Assembly (NCBI GenBank): GCA_030528565.1 | Contig: JAUMYP010000005.1 | Span: 36,044-100,043 of the forward strand | Source of the DNA: Pseudomonadota bacterium | GTDB taxonomy: Bacteria; Pseudomonadota; Gammaproteobacteria; Xanthomonadales; Xanthomonadaceae | Direction: 5' to 3' | Length of the DNA: 64,000 nt | Part shown: in pieces, positions 29,658 through 38,927 of the stretch | Numbering within the stretch: the stretch's first letter is position 1 | How the letters are laid out: the number at the start of each line of letters is the position of its first letter | Notes under the pieces: generated by a model | Databases searched by the model: none | Seen by the model: only the letters and a program-made list of their open reading frames with translations | Told to the model about the DNA's origin: nothing | Position numbers and translations under genes: made by a program

Positions 29658-30566
29658 GTGTCAGCCCATGCAGGTGCCCCAAGCTCACGTCCGGAGGACA
29701 TTGCGGGCAGCTTGCGCCTGTTGGCATGGCTGGCAGCGGCGACCTTGCTGATTTTTGCCGATAGCCGCGGCGACTGGCTGGGACAGGTGCGCGCCTACGG
29801 CAGCGGGCTGGTACAGCCGTTGCGGCAGCTGGCCGGGATGCCTGCGCAGCTGGGCAAGACCATGCGCAGCGATGCCGCGCTGCGTGCGCAATTGGCGCGC
29901 GATAACCGGGTGCTGCGCAATGCGCTGCTGATTTCCGGGGCGCGGGTGGCAAAACTTGAAACAGTGGCGGCTGAAAATGCGCGGCTGCGCGCCATGCTGG
30001 GCGTGGTGGAGCAGGGCGAGCTGGATGTACAGCTTGCCCCGGTTCTGGATATCGACCTGGACCCGACCCGGCAGCGGCTGATTCTGGATGCTGGCAGCCG
30101 TCAGGGCGTGCGGCTCGGGCAGACGGTGATGGATGCCGGTGGCCTGCTTGGACAGGTGATTGAAGTTCAGCCGGGGACGGCCACGGTGCTGCTGCTGACC
30201 GACCCCGACCATGCGGTGCCGGTGGAAATTGCCAGAAACGGCGTGCGGCTGGTGGCCTACGGGCAGGGTGACCATATCGCCCTTGGCAATATTCCGCGCA
30301 GTGCTGATATTGAAGTCGGCGATGTGGTGCAGACCTCCGGCCTGGGAGGGCGCTTCCCGCCGGGGTTCAAGGTGGGGACGGTCAGCAAGCTGCGCCCGGA
30401 TGACAGCCGCGCCTTCATGATGGCGGACTTGCAGCCTGCCGCGGCGCTGGACAGGGGGCGTGAAGTGCTGCTGCTGCGGCAGCTTCCGGTACCGCAGGTG
30501 CCGCCAGCTAAGCCGGGCGAAACGCCAGCGCAAAGCCCGGCTGGGCAGCCGGGAGGCGCGCCATGA
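29658..30566 (+). CDS. mreC: Rod-shape protein MreC
   Basis: About 302 residues. One N-terminal helix (LRLLAWLAAATLLIFAD) anchors a coiled-coil (RDNRVLRNALLISGARVAKL) and the two beta domains typical of MreC (DPTRQRLILDAGSRQGVRLG, VGDVVQTSGLGGRFPPGFKVG). A proline-rich tail ends the protein. It binds PBP2 in the periplasm and activates wall synthesis. Both GTG 29658 and GTG 29613 could start it; 29658 fits the length and N-terminus of relatives I recall. It ends with ATGA shared with mreD. Confidence 0.94.
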   Translation: MSAHAGAPSSRPEDIAGSLRLLAWLAAATLLIFADSRGDWLGQVRAYGSGLVQPLRQLAGMPAQLGKTMRSDAALRAQLARDNRVLRNALLISGARVAKLETVAAENARLRAMLGVVEQGELDVQLAPVLDIDLDPTRQRLILDAGSRQGVRLGQTVMDAGGLLGQVIEVQPGTATVLLLTDPDHAVPVEIARNGVRLVAYGQGDHIALGNIPRSADIEVGDVVQTSGLGGRFPPGFKVGTVSKLRPDDSRAFMMADLQPAAALDRGREVLLLRQLPVPQVPPAKPGETPAQSPAGQPGGAP

Positions 30567-31048
30567 GCCGTGAGCGTCCGGTATGGCCCTTGATGCTGGT
30601 TTCAGTGCTGCTGGCCGTGGTGCTGATGCTGATACCGCTGCCCGAGACACTCAGCCCGCTGCGCCCCTACTGGCTGGCGCTGGTGGTGCTGTACTGGGGC
30701 TTGCAAGTCCCCGACAAGGCCGGGCTTGGATTTGCCTTTTTTGCCGGGCTGCTGGCTGACTTCAGCTATGGCAGCCTTCTTGGCGAGCAGGCGCTGCGGA
30801 TGGTGATGCTGCTGTTCCTGGTGGAGCGTTTCCGCAGCCGGTTGCGGTTCTTCCCGATTTGGCAGCAGGCACTGGCAGTTGCCGCCATGCTGCTTAATGA
30901 CCGTATCGTGGCGGCTGCGGTACATGCCTTTGCTGGCGTGCCGCAATGGCCGGCGGCCTACTGGCTTTCGCCCATCAGCGGCATGCTGATGTGGGGGCCG
31001 CTGTTCCTGGTGCTGGATGCGCTGCGCTATCGGCGCAGGCAGGGCTGA
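30563..31048 (+). CDS. mreD: Rod-shape protein MreD
   Basis: 161 residues with five predicted membrane helices (for example PLMLVSVLLAVVLMLIPLP and AGLGFAFFAGLLADFSYG, the latter containing the GLxxD pattern of the family). Small inner-membrane partner in the elongasome. Start overlaps mreC by 4 bp, and mrdA begins 4 bases after the stop, so the operon is tightly coupled. Confidence 0.95.
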   Translation: MSRERPVWPLMLVSVLLAVVLMLIPLPETLSPLRPYWLALVVLYWGLQVPDKAGLGFAFFAGLLADFSYGSLLGEQALRMVMLLFLVERFRSRLRFFPIWQQALAVAAMLLNDRIVAAAVHAFAGVPQWPAAYWLSPISGMLMWGPLFLVLDALRYRRRQG

Positions 31049-31051
31049 GCC

Positions 31052-32992
31052 ATGCGCGGCAAAGGGCGGCGCGCCATCAAGAACCGGGCTTTGGAGGCAG
31101 AGCTGTTCCGCCGTCGCGCTCTGGTCGGGTTCATCATCGTGACCACGATGCTGGCGGGGATGGCATTGTGGTATTTCCGCCTGCAAGTGGTGCAGCATGC
31201 GCACTGGGCAGCACAGTCCGAGGCCAACCGGGTCAAGCCGCGTCCCATCGTGCCGGGGCGCGGCATCATTTATGACCGCAAGGGGCGGATTCTGGCCGAT
31301 AACGTGCCGGCTTTCCGCCTGGAAGTCACCCCCAGCGAGGCGGGCGACCTTGACCGGATGCTGGCGGGCTTGCGGCAAATCATCGCGTTTTCTGAAGAAG
31401 AGCTGGAGGCCTTTGAAAAAGCGCGCAAAACCAGCCGCCGTTATCGCCCGATTACCCTGAAACTCAAGGTTAGCGACGAAGAAATCGCGCGCTTCTCGGT
31501 AGACCGCTGGCGCTATCCGGGGGTGGACGTGGTGCCGTATTTTGGCCGCGTCTACCCCTATGGCGAGCTGTTTGCGCATATCGTCGGCTATGTGGGCCGG
31601 GTGGATGACAGGGATGTGGAGCGCGAAGGCGATGCCATCAGCGTGTTCAGCCATACCGGCAAAACCGGGCTGGAGCGTTATTACGAGCAGCAGCTGCGTG
31701 GCGGCGTCGGCCATGAACGCATCGAAACCAGCTCCGACGGCCGGCCGATGCGCACCCTGGGCGTGGTGCCCGCCAGCCCCGGCGCCGACTTGCGGCTTTC
31801 CATTGACGTGGACTTGCAGCGCGCCATGGTGGCCGCCTTTGGCGAGCTGGAGGGCACCGCAGTGGCGGTGGACCCGCGTACTGGCGAGATTCTTGCCATG
31901 GTCAGCCTGCCGAGCTACGACCCCAACTGGTTCGTCAACGGCATTTCCCATGCCAATTACAAAGCCCTGAACGAAAACCCCTCGCGGCCACAGTTCAACC
32001 GCGCGGTGCTGGGCGGGGTGGCGCCGGGCTCGACCATCAAGCCGATGATGGCGCTGGCCGGGCTGGACAGCGGCGTGCGCCGCCCGGAAGACCGCACCAT
32101 GTCCACCGGCATGTTCTATCTGCCCGGACAAAAGCGCGGCTATGGCGATGCCTCGCGGCGCGGCCATGGCCCCACCGATGTCTACAAGTCCATCTACGCC
32201 TCGGTGAATACCTATTACTACCGGCTGGCGCTGGACATGGGCATCGAGCGCATCGACCACTACATGGATTTGTATGGCTTTGGCAAACCCACCGGCGTGG
32301 ATTTGGCAGGCGAGATTGAAGGCATCCTGCCTTCCCCGGCATGGAAGGCGAAAAACGCCGCCAGGCAGGGGGCGTGGTATCCGGGCGATACCGTCATCAC
32401 CAGCATCGGCCAGGGCTATTGGAAAGTGACGCCGCTGCAACTGGTGCAGGCTACCGCCGCGCTCGGCAATGGCGGCTGGCTGCGCCGCCCGCATCTGGTA
32501 CGCGAAATGCGGCAAGGCTTTGATGCGCCCTGGGTATTGATGCCGGAAAAAGCGCCAACGCAAATCAGCACAAACCAGGACAATCTGGAGGCGATTCGCC
32601 GCGGCATGATTCTCACCGTGCACGGGCCGGGCACTGCCACCAATATCCGCGGCGGGCTGGATTACCAAATCGCCAGCAAAACCGGCACCGCGCAGGTCAT
32701 CAGCCGCCGTGGCACGGCGGCGGTCAACCCCAGAAGCCTGCCGATGCACCTGCGCCATCGCGCCCTGTTCATCGGCTTTGCGCCCGCCGATGCGCCGGAA
32801 ATCGCCGTGGCCGTGGCGGTGGAAGGCGGCGGCTATGGCGGCTCGACCGCCGCGCCGATTGCCCGCAAGATTCTCGATGCCTGGATTCGTGGCCGCCTGC
32901 CTGCCGGACTGGAGCCGGAGCCGCCCGGCGATAGCCGCATAGGGGTGCATGCAAACACCGGGGCGGCAGCAAACGATGAGGGTGAGCCATGA
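31052..32992 (+). CDS. mrdA: Penicillin-binding protein 2, peptidoglycan transpeptidase
   Basis: 646 residues. One membrane helix (VGFIIVTTMLAGMALWYF), a pedestal domain with RGIIYDRKGRILADN, then the transpeptidase domain: catalytic serine in PGSTIKPM, second motif SVNTYYY, third motif SKTGTAQV. It crosslinks peptidoglycan along the cylinder during elongation and is a beta-lactam (mecillinam) target. It is the usual size and shares an ATGA overlap with rodA. Confidence 0.97.
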   Translation: MRGKGRRAIKNRALEAELFRRRALVGFIIVTTMLAGMALWYFRLQVVQHAHWAAQSEANRVKPRPIVPGRGIIYDRKGRILADNVPAFRLEVTPSEAGDLDRMLAGLRQIIAFSEEELEAFEKARKTSRRYRPITLKLKVSDEEIARFSVDRWRYPGVDVVPYFGRVYPYGELFAHIVGYVGRVDDRDVEREGDAISVFSHTGKTGLERYYEQQLRGGVGHERIETSSDGRPMRTLGVVPASPGADLRLSIDVDLQRAMVAAFGELEGTAVAVDPRTGEILAMVSLPSYDPNWFVNGISHANYKALNENPSRPQFNRAVLGGVAPGSTIKPMMALAGLDSGVRRPEDRTMSTGMFYLPGQKRGYGDASRRGHGPTDVYKSIYASVNTYYYRLALDMGIERIDHYMDLYGFGKPTGVDLAGEIEGILPSPAWKAKNAARQGAWYPGDTVITSIGQGYWKVTPLQLVQATAALGNGGWLRRPHLVREMRQGFDAPWVLMPEKAPTQISTNQDNLEAIRRGMILTVHGPGTATNIRGGLDYQIASKTGTAQVISRRGTAAVNPRSLPMHLRHRALFIGFAPADAPEIAVAVAVEGGGYGGSTAAPIARKILDAWIRGRLPAGLEPEPPGDSRIGVHANTGAAANDEGEP

Positions 32993-34119
32993 ATCCGTTG
33001 CTACGCTGGCTGGCAGGTTTCGTGCAGCGCCTGCTGCGCACGCTGGACCTGCCCCTGTTTGCGGCACTGTGCGGGCTGATGCTGGCAAGCCTGGCGGTGC
33101 TCTCCAGCGTGGGCGGAGACAGCGCCCGGCTGGTGATTTCGCAGGGCGCACGCTTTGCGGTGGGTATCGCCGCGATGTGGGCGATTTCCCGCATCAGGCC
33201 GCAGACCTTGCGCGATGCTTCGCTCTGGGTTTATCTGGCCTCGCTGCTGCCGCTGGTCGCGGTACTGCTTGTTGGCACCGGCAAGCATGGCAATCACTGG
33301 ATTAATCTCGGCGTGTTCTATTTCCAGCCCTCGGAGCTGTTCAAACTGTGCCTGCCGATGATGCTGGCCTGGTATCTGGAACGCTCCATCTTGCCGCCGC
33401 GCATCGGCAACATCCTGATTGCCGGCATGATTATCGCCCTGCCATTTGGCCTGATTCTGCTACAGCCGGACTTTGGCACCGCAGTGCTGGTTGCTGCCAG
33501 CGGCGTGTTTGCCCTGTATCTGGCCGGGATGGCCTGGGGCTGGTTTGTGACCGCAGGCATCCTCGGCGTGCTGGGCTATGGCTTTGCCAAATTCGCGCCG
33601 ATTGGGTGGTTCTTCATGCTGCGCCCCTACCAGCAAAGCCGCATCCTGACCTTCCGCGACCCGGCCAATGACCCGCTGGGCGATGGCTGGAACATCATCC
33701 AGTCGCAAATCGCCATCGGCTCCGGTGGCTGGGGTGGCAAAGGCTGGGGCGGCAGCAGCCAGTCACAACTGAACTACCTGCCCGAATACACCACCGACTT
33801 TGCCTTCTCGGTGCTGGCAGAAGAATTTGGCTGGCTGGGCGTAGTGACCGTGCTGGCACTGTATCTGTTCGTGATTGGCCGCTGCCTGTGGATTGCCATC
33901 GGCGCACGCGATGGCTATTCGCGCATCGTCGCCGGTACTTTCGGCCTGTCACTGTTTGTCTATGTGCTGGTCAATGGCGGCATGATTTCCGGCCTGTTGC
34001 CGGTGGTCGGCGTACCGATGCCACTGATTTCCTTCGGCGGCACCTCCGCCGTGGCACTCCTTGCCGGCATGGGGCTGGTGATGTCAGCTGGCGCCCACGG
34101 CAAGAAACGCCCTGTTTGA
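32989..34119 (+). CDS. rodA: Rod-shape SEDS glycosyltransferase RodA
   Basis: 376 residues, about ten membrane helices. SEDS hallmarks are QPSELFKLCLPMMLAWYL, LQPDFGTAVLV with the essential aspartate, and the C-terminal GVPMPLISFGGTSAVALLAG. It polymerises glycan strands from lipid II with PBP2. It is the last gene of the operon; 69 bases separate it from the convergent DUF3817 gene. Confidence 0.97.
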   Translation: MNPLLRWLAGFVQRLLRTLDLPLFAALCGLMLASLAVLSSVGGDSARLVISQGARFAVGIAAMWAISRIRPQTLRDASLWVYLASLLPLVAVLLVGTGKHGNHWINLGVFYFQPSELFKLCLPMMLAWYLERSILPPRIGNILIAGMIIALPFGLILLQPDFGTAVLVAASGVFALYLAGMAWGWFVTAGILGVLGYGFAKFAPIGWFFMLRPYQQSRILTFRDPANDPLGDGWNIIQSQIAIGSGGWGGKGWGGSSQSQLNYLPEYTTDFAFSVLAEEFGWLGVVTVLALYLFVIGRCLWIAIGARDGYSRIVAGTFGLSLFVYVLVNGGMISGLLPVVGVPMPLISFGGTSAVALLAGMGLVMSAGAHGKKRPV

Positions 34120-34188
34120 AGCAGAGCGCAATAGCTGCTGCGGCTTCAGCCTATGTCAGCGGCTTGAGGTGAGTCGGATAAAAGTCGC

Positions 34189-34509
34189 TCAGTTTTGCGA
34201 ATGCAACAAGCCGCGACGGCGCAGCAGGATTTCCACCGGGATGGTCAAAAATGGCGGGATGGCGGCCAAAATTGCCAGCAGCACTGCCCAGAGTGGCCAG
34301 CGCAACTTGCCCCAGGCGATTACCGTGACCACGAGGTAGGCGAGGAAGGCCGCGCCATGCAGGCGGCCAAACAGCCAAACGCCGCTATCGGTGGTTTGGC
34401 TGCCGTATTTGAGCCACATGCCAATCAGCAGTCCCGCCCAGGTCAGGGCTTCAATCAGGGCGATGGCGCGGAACAGTTTTCCGGTGGGGGCAAGCGGTTT
34501 TTGCATCAT
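34189..34509 (-). CDS. DUF3817 membrane protein
   Basis: About 106 residues with three hydrophobic helices (LFRAIALIEALTWAGLLIGMW, AAFLAYLVVTVIAW, WAVLLAILAAIPPFLTIPVEI). The glutamate-containing first helix and the HG in the second (GRLHGAAF) are typical of DUF3817. Function unknown. The start could be 34509 or the next ATG at 34506; the longer frame to 34542 overlaps grxB. It follows grxB by 4 bp on the same strand. Confidence 0.85.
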   Translation of the reverse strand: MMQKPLAPTGKLFRAIALIEALTWAGLLIGMWLKYGSQTTDSGVWLFGRLHGAAFLAYLVVTVIAWGKLRWPLWAVLLAILAAIPPFLTIPVEILLRRRGLLHSQN

Positions 34510-34513
34510 GGGT

Positions 34514-35152
34514 TTATTGCGCCTGGGCAGAGAAATCATCAAGGCCGCTGCGTGTGCTCAGGGTGCTGTACCAAGTGGCGACCCTGGGCGGCAGTCTGGC
34601 ATCTTTGACGATGCTGAGCAGGGCCAGCAGCGGGAACAAGCGGATATCGCTTTCGCCAAGTGCAGAATCAGGTGGCGGAATCAGGTCGTCCAGCTCATCC
34701 AGCAAGGGGGCAAGTTCTGCCAGCATTTCCGGGGTGGCGGCAAGCAGCGCCTCCAGGTCACCAAAGGCGCGGATTTCGCGCTCAATATAGGCAGCGCGTG
34801 CCTCGGGCGTGGCCAGTTCTGCAAAATCGCCACAGGTGATGCGTGGCACGGCCAGGCGGAAAATCAGCCCGCTGGCGCGTTCGCTCCAAGCGTCAATTTC
34901 GGGGCGTTCGGCTGCGGTCAGCAGCGGCGGGGCAAACTGCGCATCCAGATAGCGCACGATATCCATGCTCTCGGGCATGGCGCTGCCATCGGCTTTTTGC
35001 AGAATCGGCACCTTTTTGCGGCCAATCAACCGGGTGGGCGTATCCACATCGTTTTCCAGTACCACCTGCACCGGCAGGTCGAGCTGTTTCAGGCCGCGCA
35101 GCAAAACAACGCGCAGGCAGAACGGGCAGTGCTGATAGATGTAGAGCTTCAT
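34514..35152 (-). CDS. grxB: Glutaredoxin 2
   Basis: 212 residues, the GST-fold glutaredoxin size. MKLYIYQHCPFCLRVVLLRG carries the CPFC active site; VPILQKADGSAMPESMDIV is the cis-proline and glutathione-binding part. The C-terminal helical domain follows. It reduces protein disulfides with glutathione in the cytoplasm. Confidence 0.94.
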   Translation of the reverse strand: MKLYIYQHCPFCLRVVLLRGLKQLDLPVQVVLENDVDTPTRLIGRKKVPILQKADGSAMPESMDIVRYLDAQFAPPLLTAAERPEIDAWSERASGLIFRLAVPRITCGDFAELATPEARAAYIEREIRAFGDLEALLAATPEMLAELAPLLDELDDLIPPPDSALGESDIRLFPLLALLSIVKDARLPPRVATWYSTLSTRSGLDDFSAQAQ

Positions 35153-35182
35153 GGGGTGTCCAAGGATGCGCCGCTGGCCATT

Positions 35183-36373
35183 TTATGCCGCTGGCGTGGA
35201 CGCTTGCGCCCCGTCTGTGTTTTCTTGGCTTTCTTCCGGCATCATTGATAGCGTGCTGCCGCCTTCGCCGTCTGCGCCGCGCTGGCTTTTCAGCTTGATA
35301 TTGAGGCGCAGCTCGTTGGCCGAGTCGGCATTACGGATGGCTTCTTCGTAAGAGATAAGCCCGGCATCGTACAGGTCGAACAGTTCGCCATCGAAGGTGC
35401 GCATGCCCAGTTCTTTCGACTTTTTCATGATTTCCTTCAGCGAATGGAAATCCCCCTTGAAGATGCGCTCGGCCACCGTCGGGGTATTGAGCAGGATTTC
35501 CACCGCAGCCACGCGGCCATGACCATCCTGGCGGCGAATCAGGCGCTGCGAAACAATCGCCTTGAGGTTGGCGGAAAGGTCCATCAGCAGCTGGGTGCGG
35601 CGCTCCTCGGGAAAGAAGTTGATGATGCGCTCAAAGGTCTGGCTGGCGCTGTTGGCATGCAGGGTGCTGAGGCACAGATGCCCGGTTTCGGCAAAGGAAA
35701 TGGCATGCTCCATGGTTTCGGCATCGCGGATTTCGCCAATCAAAATCACATCCGGCGCCTGCCGCAGGGTGTTTTTCAGCGCGTTATGCCAGTTGTGCGT
35801 GTCCACGCCCACTTCACGATGGGTAATCAGTGATTTTTTCGAGACATGCGCATATTCCACCGGGTCTTCCACGGTAATGATGTGGCCGCCGCTATTGCGG
35901 TTGCGGTGGTCAATCATGGCGGCCAGTGAAGTGGATTTGCCCGAGCCGGTGCCGCCGACCATCAGCACCAGGCCACGTTTTTCCATCACCACATCCTTCA
36001 GGATGGGCGGCAGGCGCATGTCATCGAAGTTGGGGATTTCTGCGGCGATGGTACGCAGCACCATGCCGACATAACCCTGCTGCATGAATACATTGACGCG
36101 GAAGCGCGACACGCCGGGCACATGGATGGCGAAATTGCATTCCAGGTCGCGGGCAAATTCCTCGCGCTGCTTGTCATTCATCAGCGAATCGGCAAGACAG
36201 GCGGTGACATCGCCATGCAGCTTGGTGGTATGCAGCGGCACCATATTGCCGTGCAGCTTCAGACTAGGCGGAAAGTCGTGGGCAATGAACAGGTCAGAGC
36301 CGCCCTTCTTGGCCATGGCAGACAGCAGGCTGTGCATCAGGTTGCGGGCTTGTTCCGGAGTGGGCAGCTGCAT
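35183..36373 (-). CDS. pilU: Type IV pilus retraction ATPase PilU
   Basis: About 396 residues. Walker A VGGTGSGKSTSLAAM, Asp box TVEDPVEYAH, Walker B DVILIGEIRDAETM, and His box HLCLSTLHANSA are all intact. The end (MKKSKELGMRTFDGELFDLY, then NADSANELRLNIKL) distinguishes PilU from PilT. It powers pilus retraction together with PilT at the inner-membrane base. The start at 36373 is chosen over 36433 because the extra 20 residues have no family likeness. No pilT, and no other pilus gene, lies in the window; it stands between grxB and a divergent DUF937 gene. Confidence 0.93.
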   Translation of the reverse strand: MQLPTPEQARNLMHSLLSAMAKKGGSDLFIAHDFPPSLKLHGNMVPLHTTKLHGDVTACLADSLMNDKQREEFARDLECNFAIHVPGVSRFRVNVFMQQGYVGMVLRTIAAEIPNFDDMRLPPILKDVVMEKRGLVLMVGGTGSGKSTSLAAMIDHRNRNSGGHIITVEDPVEYAHVSKKSLITHREVGVDTHNWHNALKNTLRQAPDVILIGEIRDAETMEHAISFAETGHLCLSTLHANSASQTFERIINFFPEERRTQLLMDLSANLKAIVSQRLIRRQDGHGRVAAVEILLNTPTVAERIFKGDFHSLKEIMKKSKELGMRTFDGELFDLYDAGLISYEEAIRNADSANELRLNIKLKSQRGADGEGGSTLSMMPEESQENTDGAQASTPAA

Positions 36374-36556
36374 GGGCGTAGGAATAGACAGGAAACCCGG
36401 TTTGCAAGCAAGTCCTATGCCATCGGCATGCATGCCCTATCCCCTTGGTTTGCAAGGCATGCGTCCGGCTCAAGTAAGATGGCTATGCGCATTTTTGTGA
36501 CAATGTGCGAAATTTTGGCCTCGATGCCACTTGCCCATTCCTGACGGAGCACGAAC

Positions 36557-37150
36557 ATGACCACATTGAGCAATGAACTTCTTTCGCAACTGCCGCCCGG
36601 TGCCGTACAGCAGGTGGCCAGCCAGTTGGGGATTGATGCCAGTCAGGCACAGTCGGCCATTGGCATGGCCTTGCCGCTGCTGATGGGGGCACTGGGCAAA
36701 AACGCCAGCCAGCCGCAGGGCGCTGAAGCCCTGCTCGGCGCCCTGAGCCGTGACCATAACGCCTCCGGCAGCATTGGCGACCTGCTGGGGGCGGTACTGG
36801 GCGGTGGCGACAGCCGCCAGACCAATGGCGCCGGGATTCTTGGCCATATCTTTGGCGGCAATACCCGCCAGGTGGAGCAGGGACTGGGGCAGGCCACCGG
36901 CCTTGGCGGCGACAAGGCCGGCATGCTGATGAAAATCCTCGCCCCGATTGTCATGGCCTGGCTAGCCAAGCGCCTGCTAGGCGGAGGGCAGGCCAGCAAT
37001 GCCCAAGCACTCGGCACTGCGCTTGGCGGCGAAGCCAGGGCCGCGCAGCAATCCGGTATCGGTGGCCTGCTGGGCTCGGTACTTGACCAGGACGGCGATG
37101 GCCAGCTGGGGCTGTCTGATGTGATGAAAGTGCTGGGCGGTAAACGCTGA
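36557..37150 (+). CDS. DUF937 (YidB-like) protein with an EF-hand-like loop
   Basis: 197 residues, rich in Gly, Ala, Leu and Gln. The DUF937 pattern starts at LSNELLSQLPPGAVQQVASQ and includes IGMALPLLMGALGKNAS. Near the C-terminus a DQDGDGQLGLSDV loop looks like a calcium-binding EF-hand half. No signal peptide is seen. Function unknown. Divergent from pilU, 100 bp before the restriction-modification island. Confidence 0.82.
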   Translation: MTTLSNELLSQLPPGAVQQVASQLGIDASQAQSAIGMALPLLMGALGKNASQPQGAEALLGALSRDHNASGSIGDLLGAVLGGGDSRQTNGAGILGHIFGGNTRQVEQGLGQATGLGGDKAGMLMKILAPIVMAWLAKRLLGGGQASNAQALGTALGGEARAAQQSGIGGLLGSVLDQDGDGQLGLSDVMKVLGGKR

Positions 37151-37259
37151 TTTGCTATCCATTTCGCTCCACATTATGTTGATGATTGAGGGCAGTCGCA
37201 GCTTTTGAGACAGATACAGGTCATACTGTCCGCATTCTGTCCCTTTGCGAGATTGCCCG

Positions 37260-38504
37260 ATGCAAAATGTTCATCAACTTCTGACGACCCTGCGGGGACG
37301 TTACAACCAGCGGGAGCTCGCGGAGGTCATTGGCATCAATGTCCGCACTCTGCGGCGTTGGGAAGCCCGAGAAACCGACCCGCCGCCTTATCTTGCCGAC
37401 GCCATCCGTCAGAGGCTTCTGCCGTTGGTTGATGCCGAGCCGGAAGCCTCTTGTGATTTCCGCTTCATCGACTTGTTTGCCGGTATCGGCGGCATTCGCA
37501 TGGCATTTGAGGCACATGGCGGGCATTGCGTTTTCACCAGTGAGTGGAACAGCTTCGCGCAAAAGACTTATCTGGCGAACTTCCCCGAATCAACGCATAC
37601 GCTGGTTGGCGATATCACGCAGGTGGATGCCCAAGACGTACCCGACCATGACGTTCTGCTGGCCGGATTTCCCTGTCAGCCTTTCAGCATTGCAGGTGTC
37701 AGCAAGAAAAACGCGCTTGGGCGTGCCCACGGTTTTGCCGATGAAACCCAAGGCACTCTTTTCTTCGATGTGGCGCGCATCATTGCCGAAAAGCGCCCGG
37801 CAGCGTTCTTGCTGGAAAACGTCAAAAATCTTGTCAGCCATGACAAGGGCAATACCTTCCGCGTCATCAAGAAAGTGCTGGAAGAAGAACTGGGCTACCA
37901 CATCAGCTATCGCGTGGTGGATGGCGGCCACTTTGTGCCACAACACCGTGAGCGCATCTTGATTGTCGGCTTCCGGGAAAAAACAGACTTCAGCTTTGAC
38001 GACCTTGTGTTGCCGGAACATCGCCCGACGATGAAAGACATCCTGCATCCGCAGGATGGCAGCGAAGCACCCGAAAGCGATTACACCGTTGGCAACAAAG
38101 CCAAGGTCAATGAGAAGTACACCCTCACGCCAAAGCTGTGGGCATACCTGCAGGCGTATGCGGAGAAACACCGCGCTGCCGGCAACGGCTTTGGCTTTGG
38201 CTTGGTGAATGGCGACAGCGTGGCACGCACACTGTCTGCCCGCTATTACAAGGACGGTTCGGAGATTCTTGTTTCACAAGGGCCGCGCAAACGCCCGCGC
38301 AGACTTACGCCACGCGAGTGCGCCCGCCTGATGGGCTTCCCGGACAGTTTCGTGATTCCGGTCAGTGATACGCAGGCTTACAAACAATTCGGCAATAGTG
38401 TGGTCATGCCTGCGATAAAAGAAGTTGCACGACTGATGAGGCCAAACATCATGGGGCTTGTTAATCCGGATTTGAGCAAGCAGAAGTCCTTGCTGGCTGC
38501 TTGA
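37260..38504 (+). CDS. dcm: DNA cytosine-5 methyltransferase, Dcm/EcoRII-like
   Basis: 414 residues. An N-terminal helix-turn-helix ([20 protein letters not shown]) like that of M.EcoRII, which represses its own gene, comes first. Motif [21 protein letters not shown], motif [13 protein letters not shown] with the catalytic cysteine, motif [10 protein letters not shown], motif [15 protein letters not shown] and motif [11 protein letters not shown] are all present. The target-recognition region lies between about 240 and 330. A CCWGG target is predicted from the whole cassette (Vsr and MvaI/BcnI-like nuclease). A TTG-start form at 37245 is less likely than ATG 37260. Confidence 0.94.
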   Translation: MQNVHQLLTTLRGRYNQRELAEVIGINVRTLRRWEARETDPPPYLADAIRQRLLPLVDAEPEASCDFRFIDLFAGIGGIRMAFEAHGGHCVFTSEWNSFAQKTYLANFPESTHTLVGDITQVDAQDVPDHDVLLAGFPCQPFSIAGVSKKNALGRAHGFADETQGTLFFDVARIIAEKRPAAFLLENVKNLVSHDKGNTFRVIKKVLEEELGYHISYRVVDGGHFVPQHRERILIVGFREKTDFSFDDLVLPEHRPTMKDILHPQDGSEAPESDYTVGNKAKVNEKYTLTPKLWAYLQAYAEKHRAAGNGFGFGLVNGDSVARTLSARYYKDGSEILVSQGPRKRPRRLTPRECARLMGFPDSFVIPVSDTQAYKQFGNSVVMPAIKEVARLMRPNIMGLVNPDLSKQKSLLAA

Positions 38505-38511
38505 GTGTCAC

Positions 38512-38925
38512 ATGGATGTGGTGGACAAAGCTACGCGCAGCCGGATGATGTCCGGTATCCGCAGCAAAAACACCAAACCCGAACTCATTGTTCGAAGTTT
38601 CCTGCATCGCGCAGGGTTGCGTTTTCGATTGCATGGAAATCTTCCGGGAAAGCCGGATTTGGTACTGCCGAAGTATCGTGCAGTCGTGTTCGTTCATGGT
38701 TGTTTCTGGCATCGACATGAAGGCTGCCGCCATGCTGCCACCCCGACAAGCAATGCCTTGTTTTGGCAGAAGAAATTTGAAGACAACGTACGCCGTGATG
38801 CTGCAATCCGGAAACAATTGGAAGGCTTGGGTTGGAAGGTGTTTGTCGTCTGGTCTTGTGAATTGAGCGATCACAGCCTCGCGAGTGTCGTGACCAAAAT
38901 CCGAAAAATCACCACGGAGAAATAA
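38512..38925 (+). CDS. vsr: Very short patch repair endonuclease Vsr
   Basis: 137 residues. RSRMMSGIRSKNTKPELIVR is the family start, and GKPDLVLPKY with VVFVHGCFWHRHEGC holds the catalytic Asp and His. Vsr nicks next to the T of T:G mismatches that arise when 5-methylcytosine deaminates in the methyltransferase's target. It starts 7 bp after the methyltransferase stop and 2 bp before the endonuclease start; the three form one transcription unit. Confidence 0.95.
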   Translation: MDVVDKATRSRMMSGIRSKNTKPELIVRSFLHRAGLRFRLHGNLPGKPDLVLPKYRAVVFVHGCFWHRHEGCRHAATPTSNALFWQKKFEDNVRRDAAIRKQLEGLGWKVFVVWSCELSDHSLASVVTKIRKITTEK

Positions 38926-38927
38926 AA

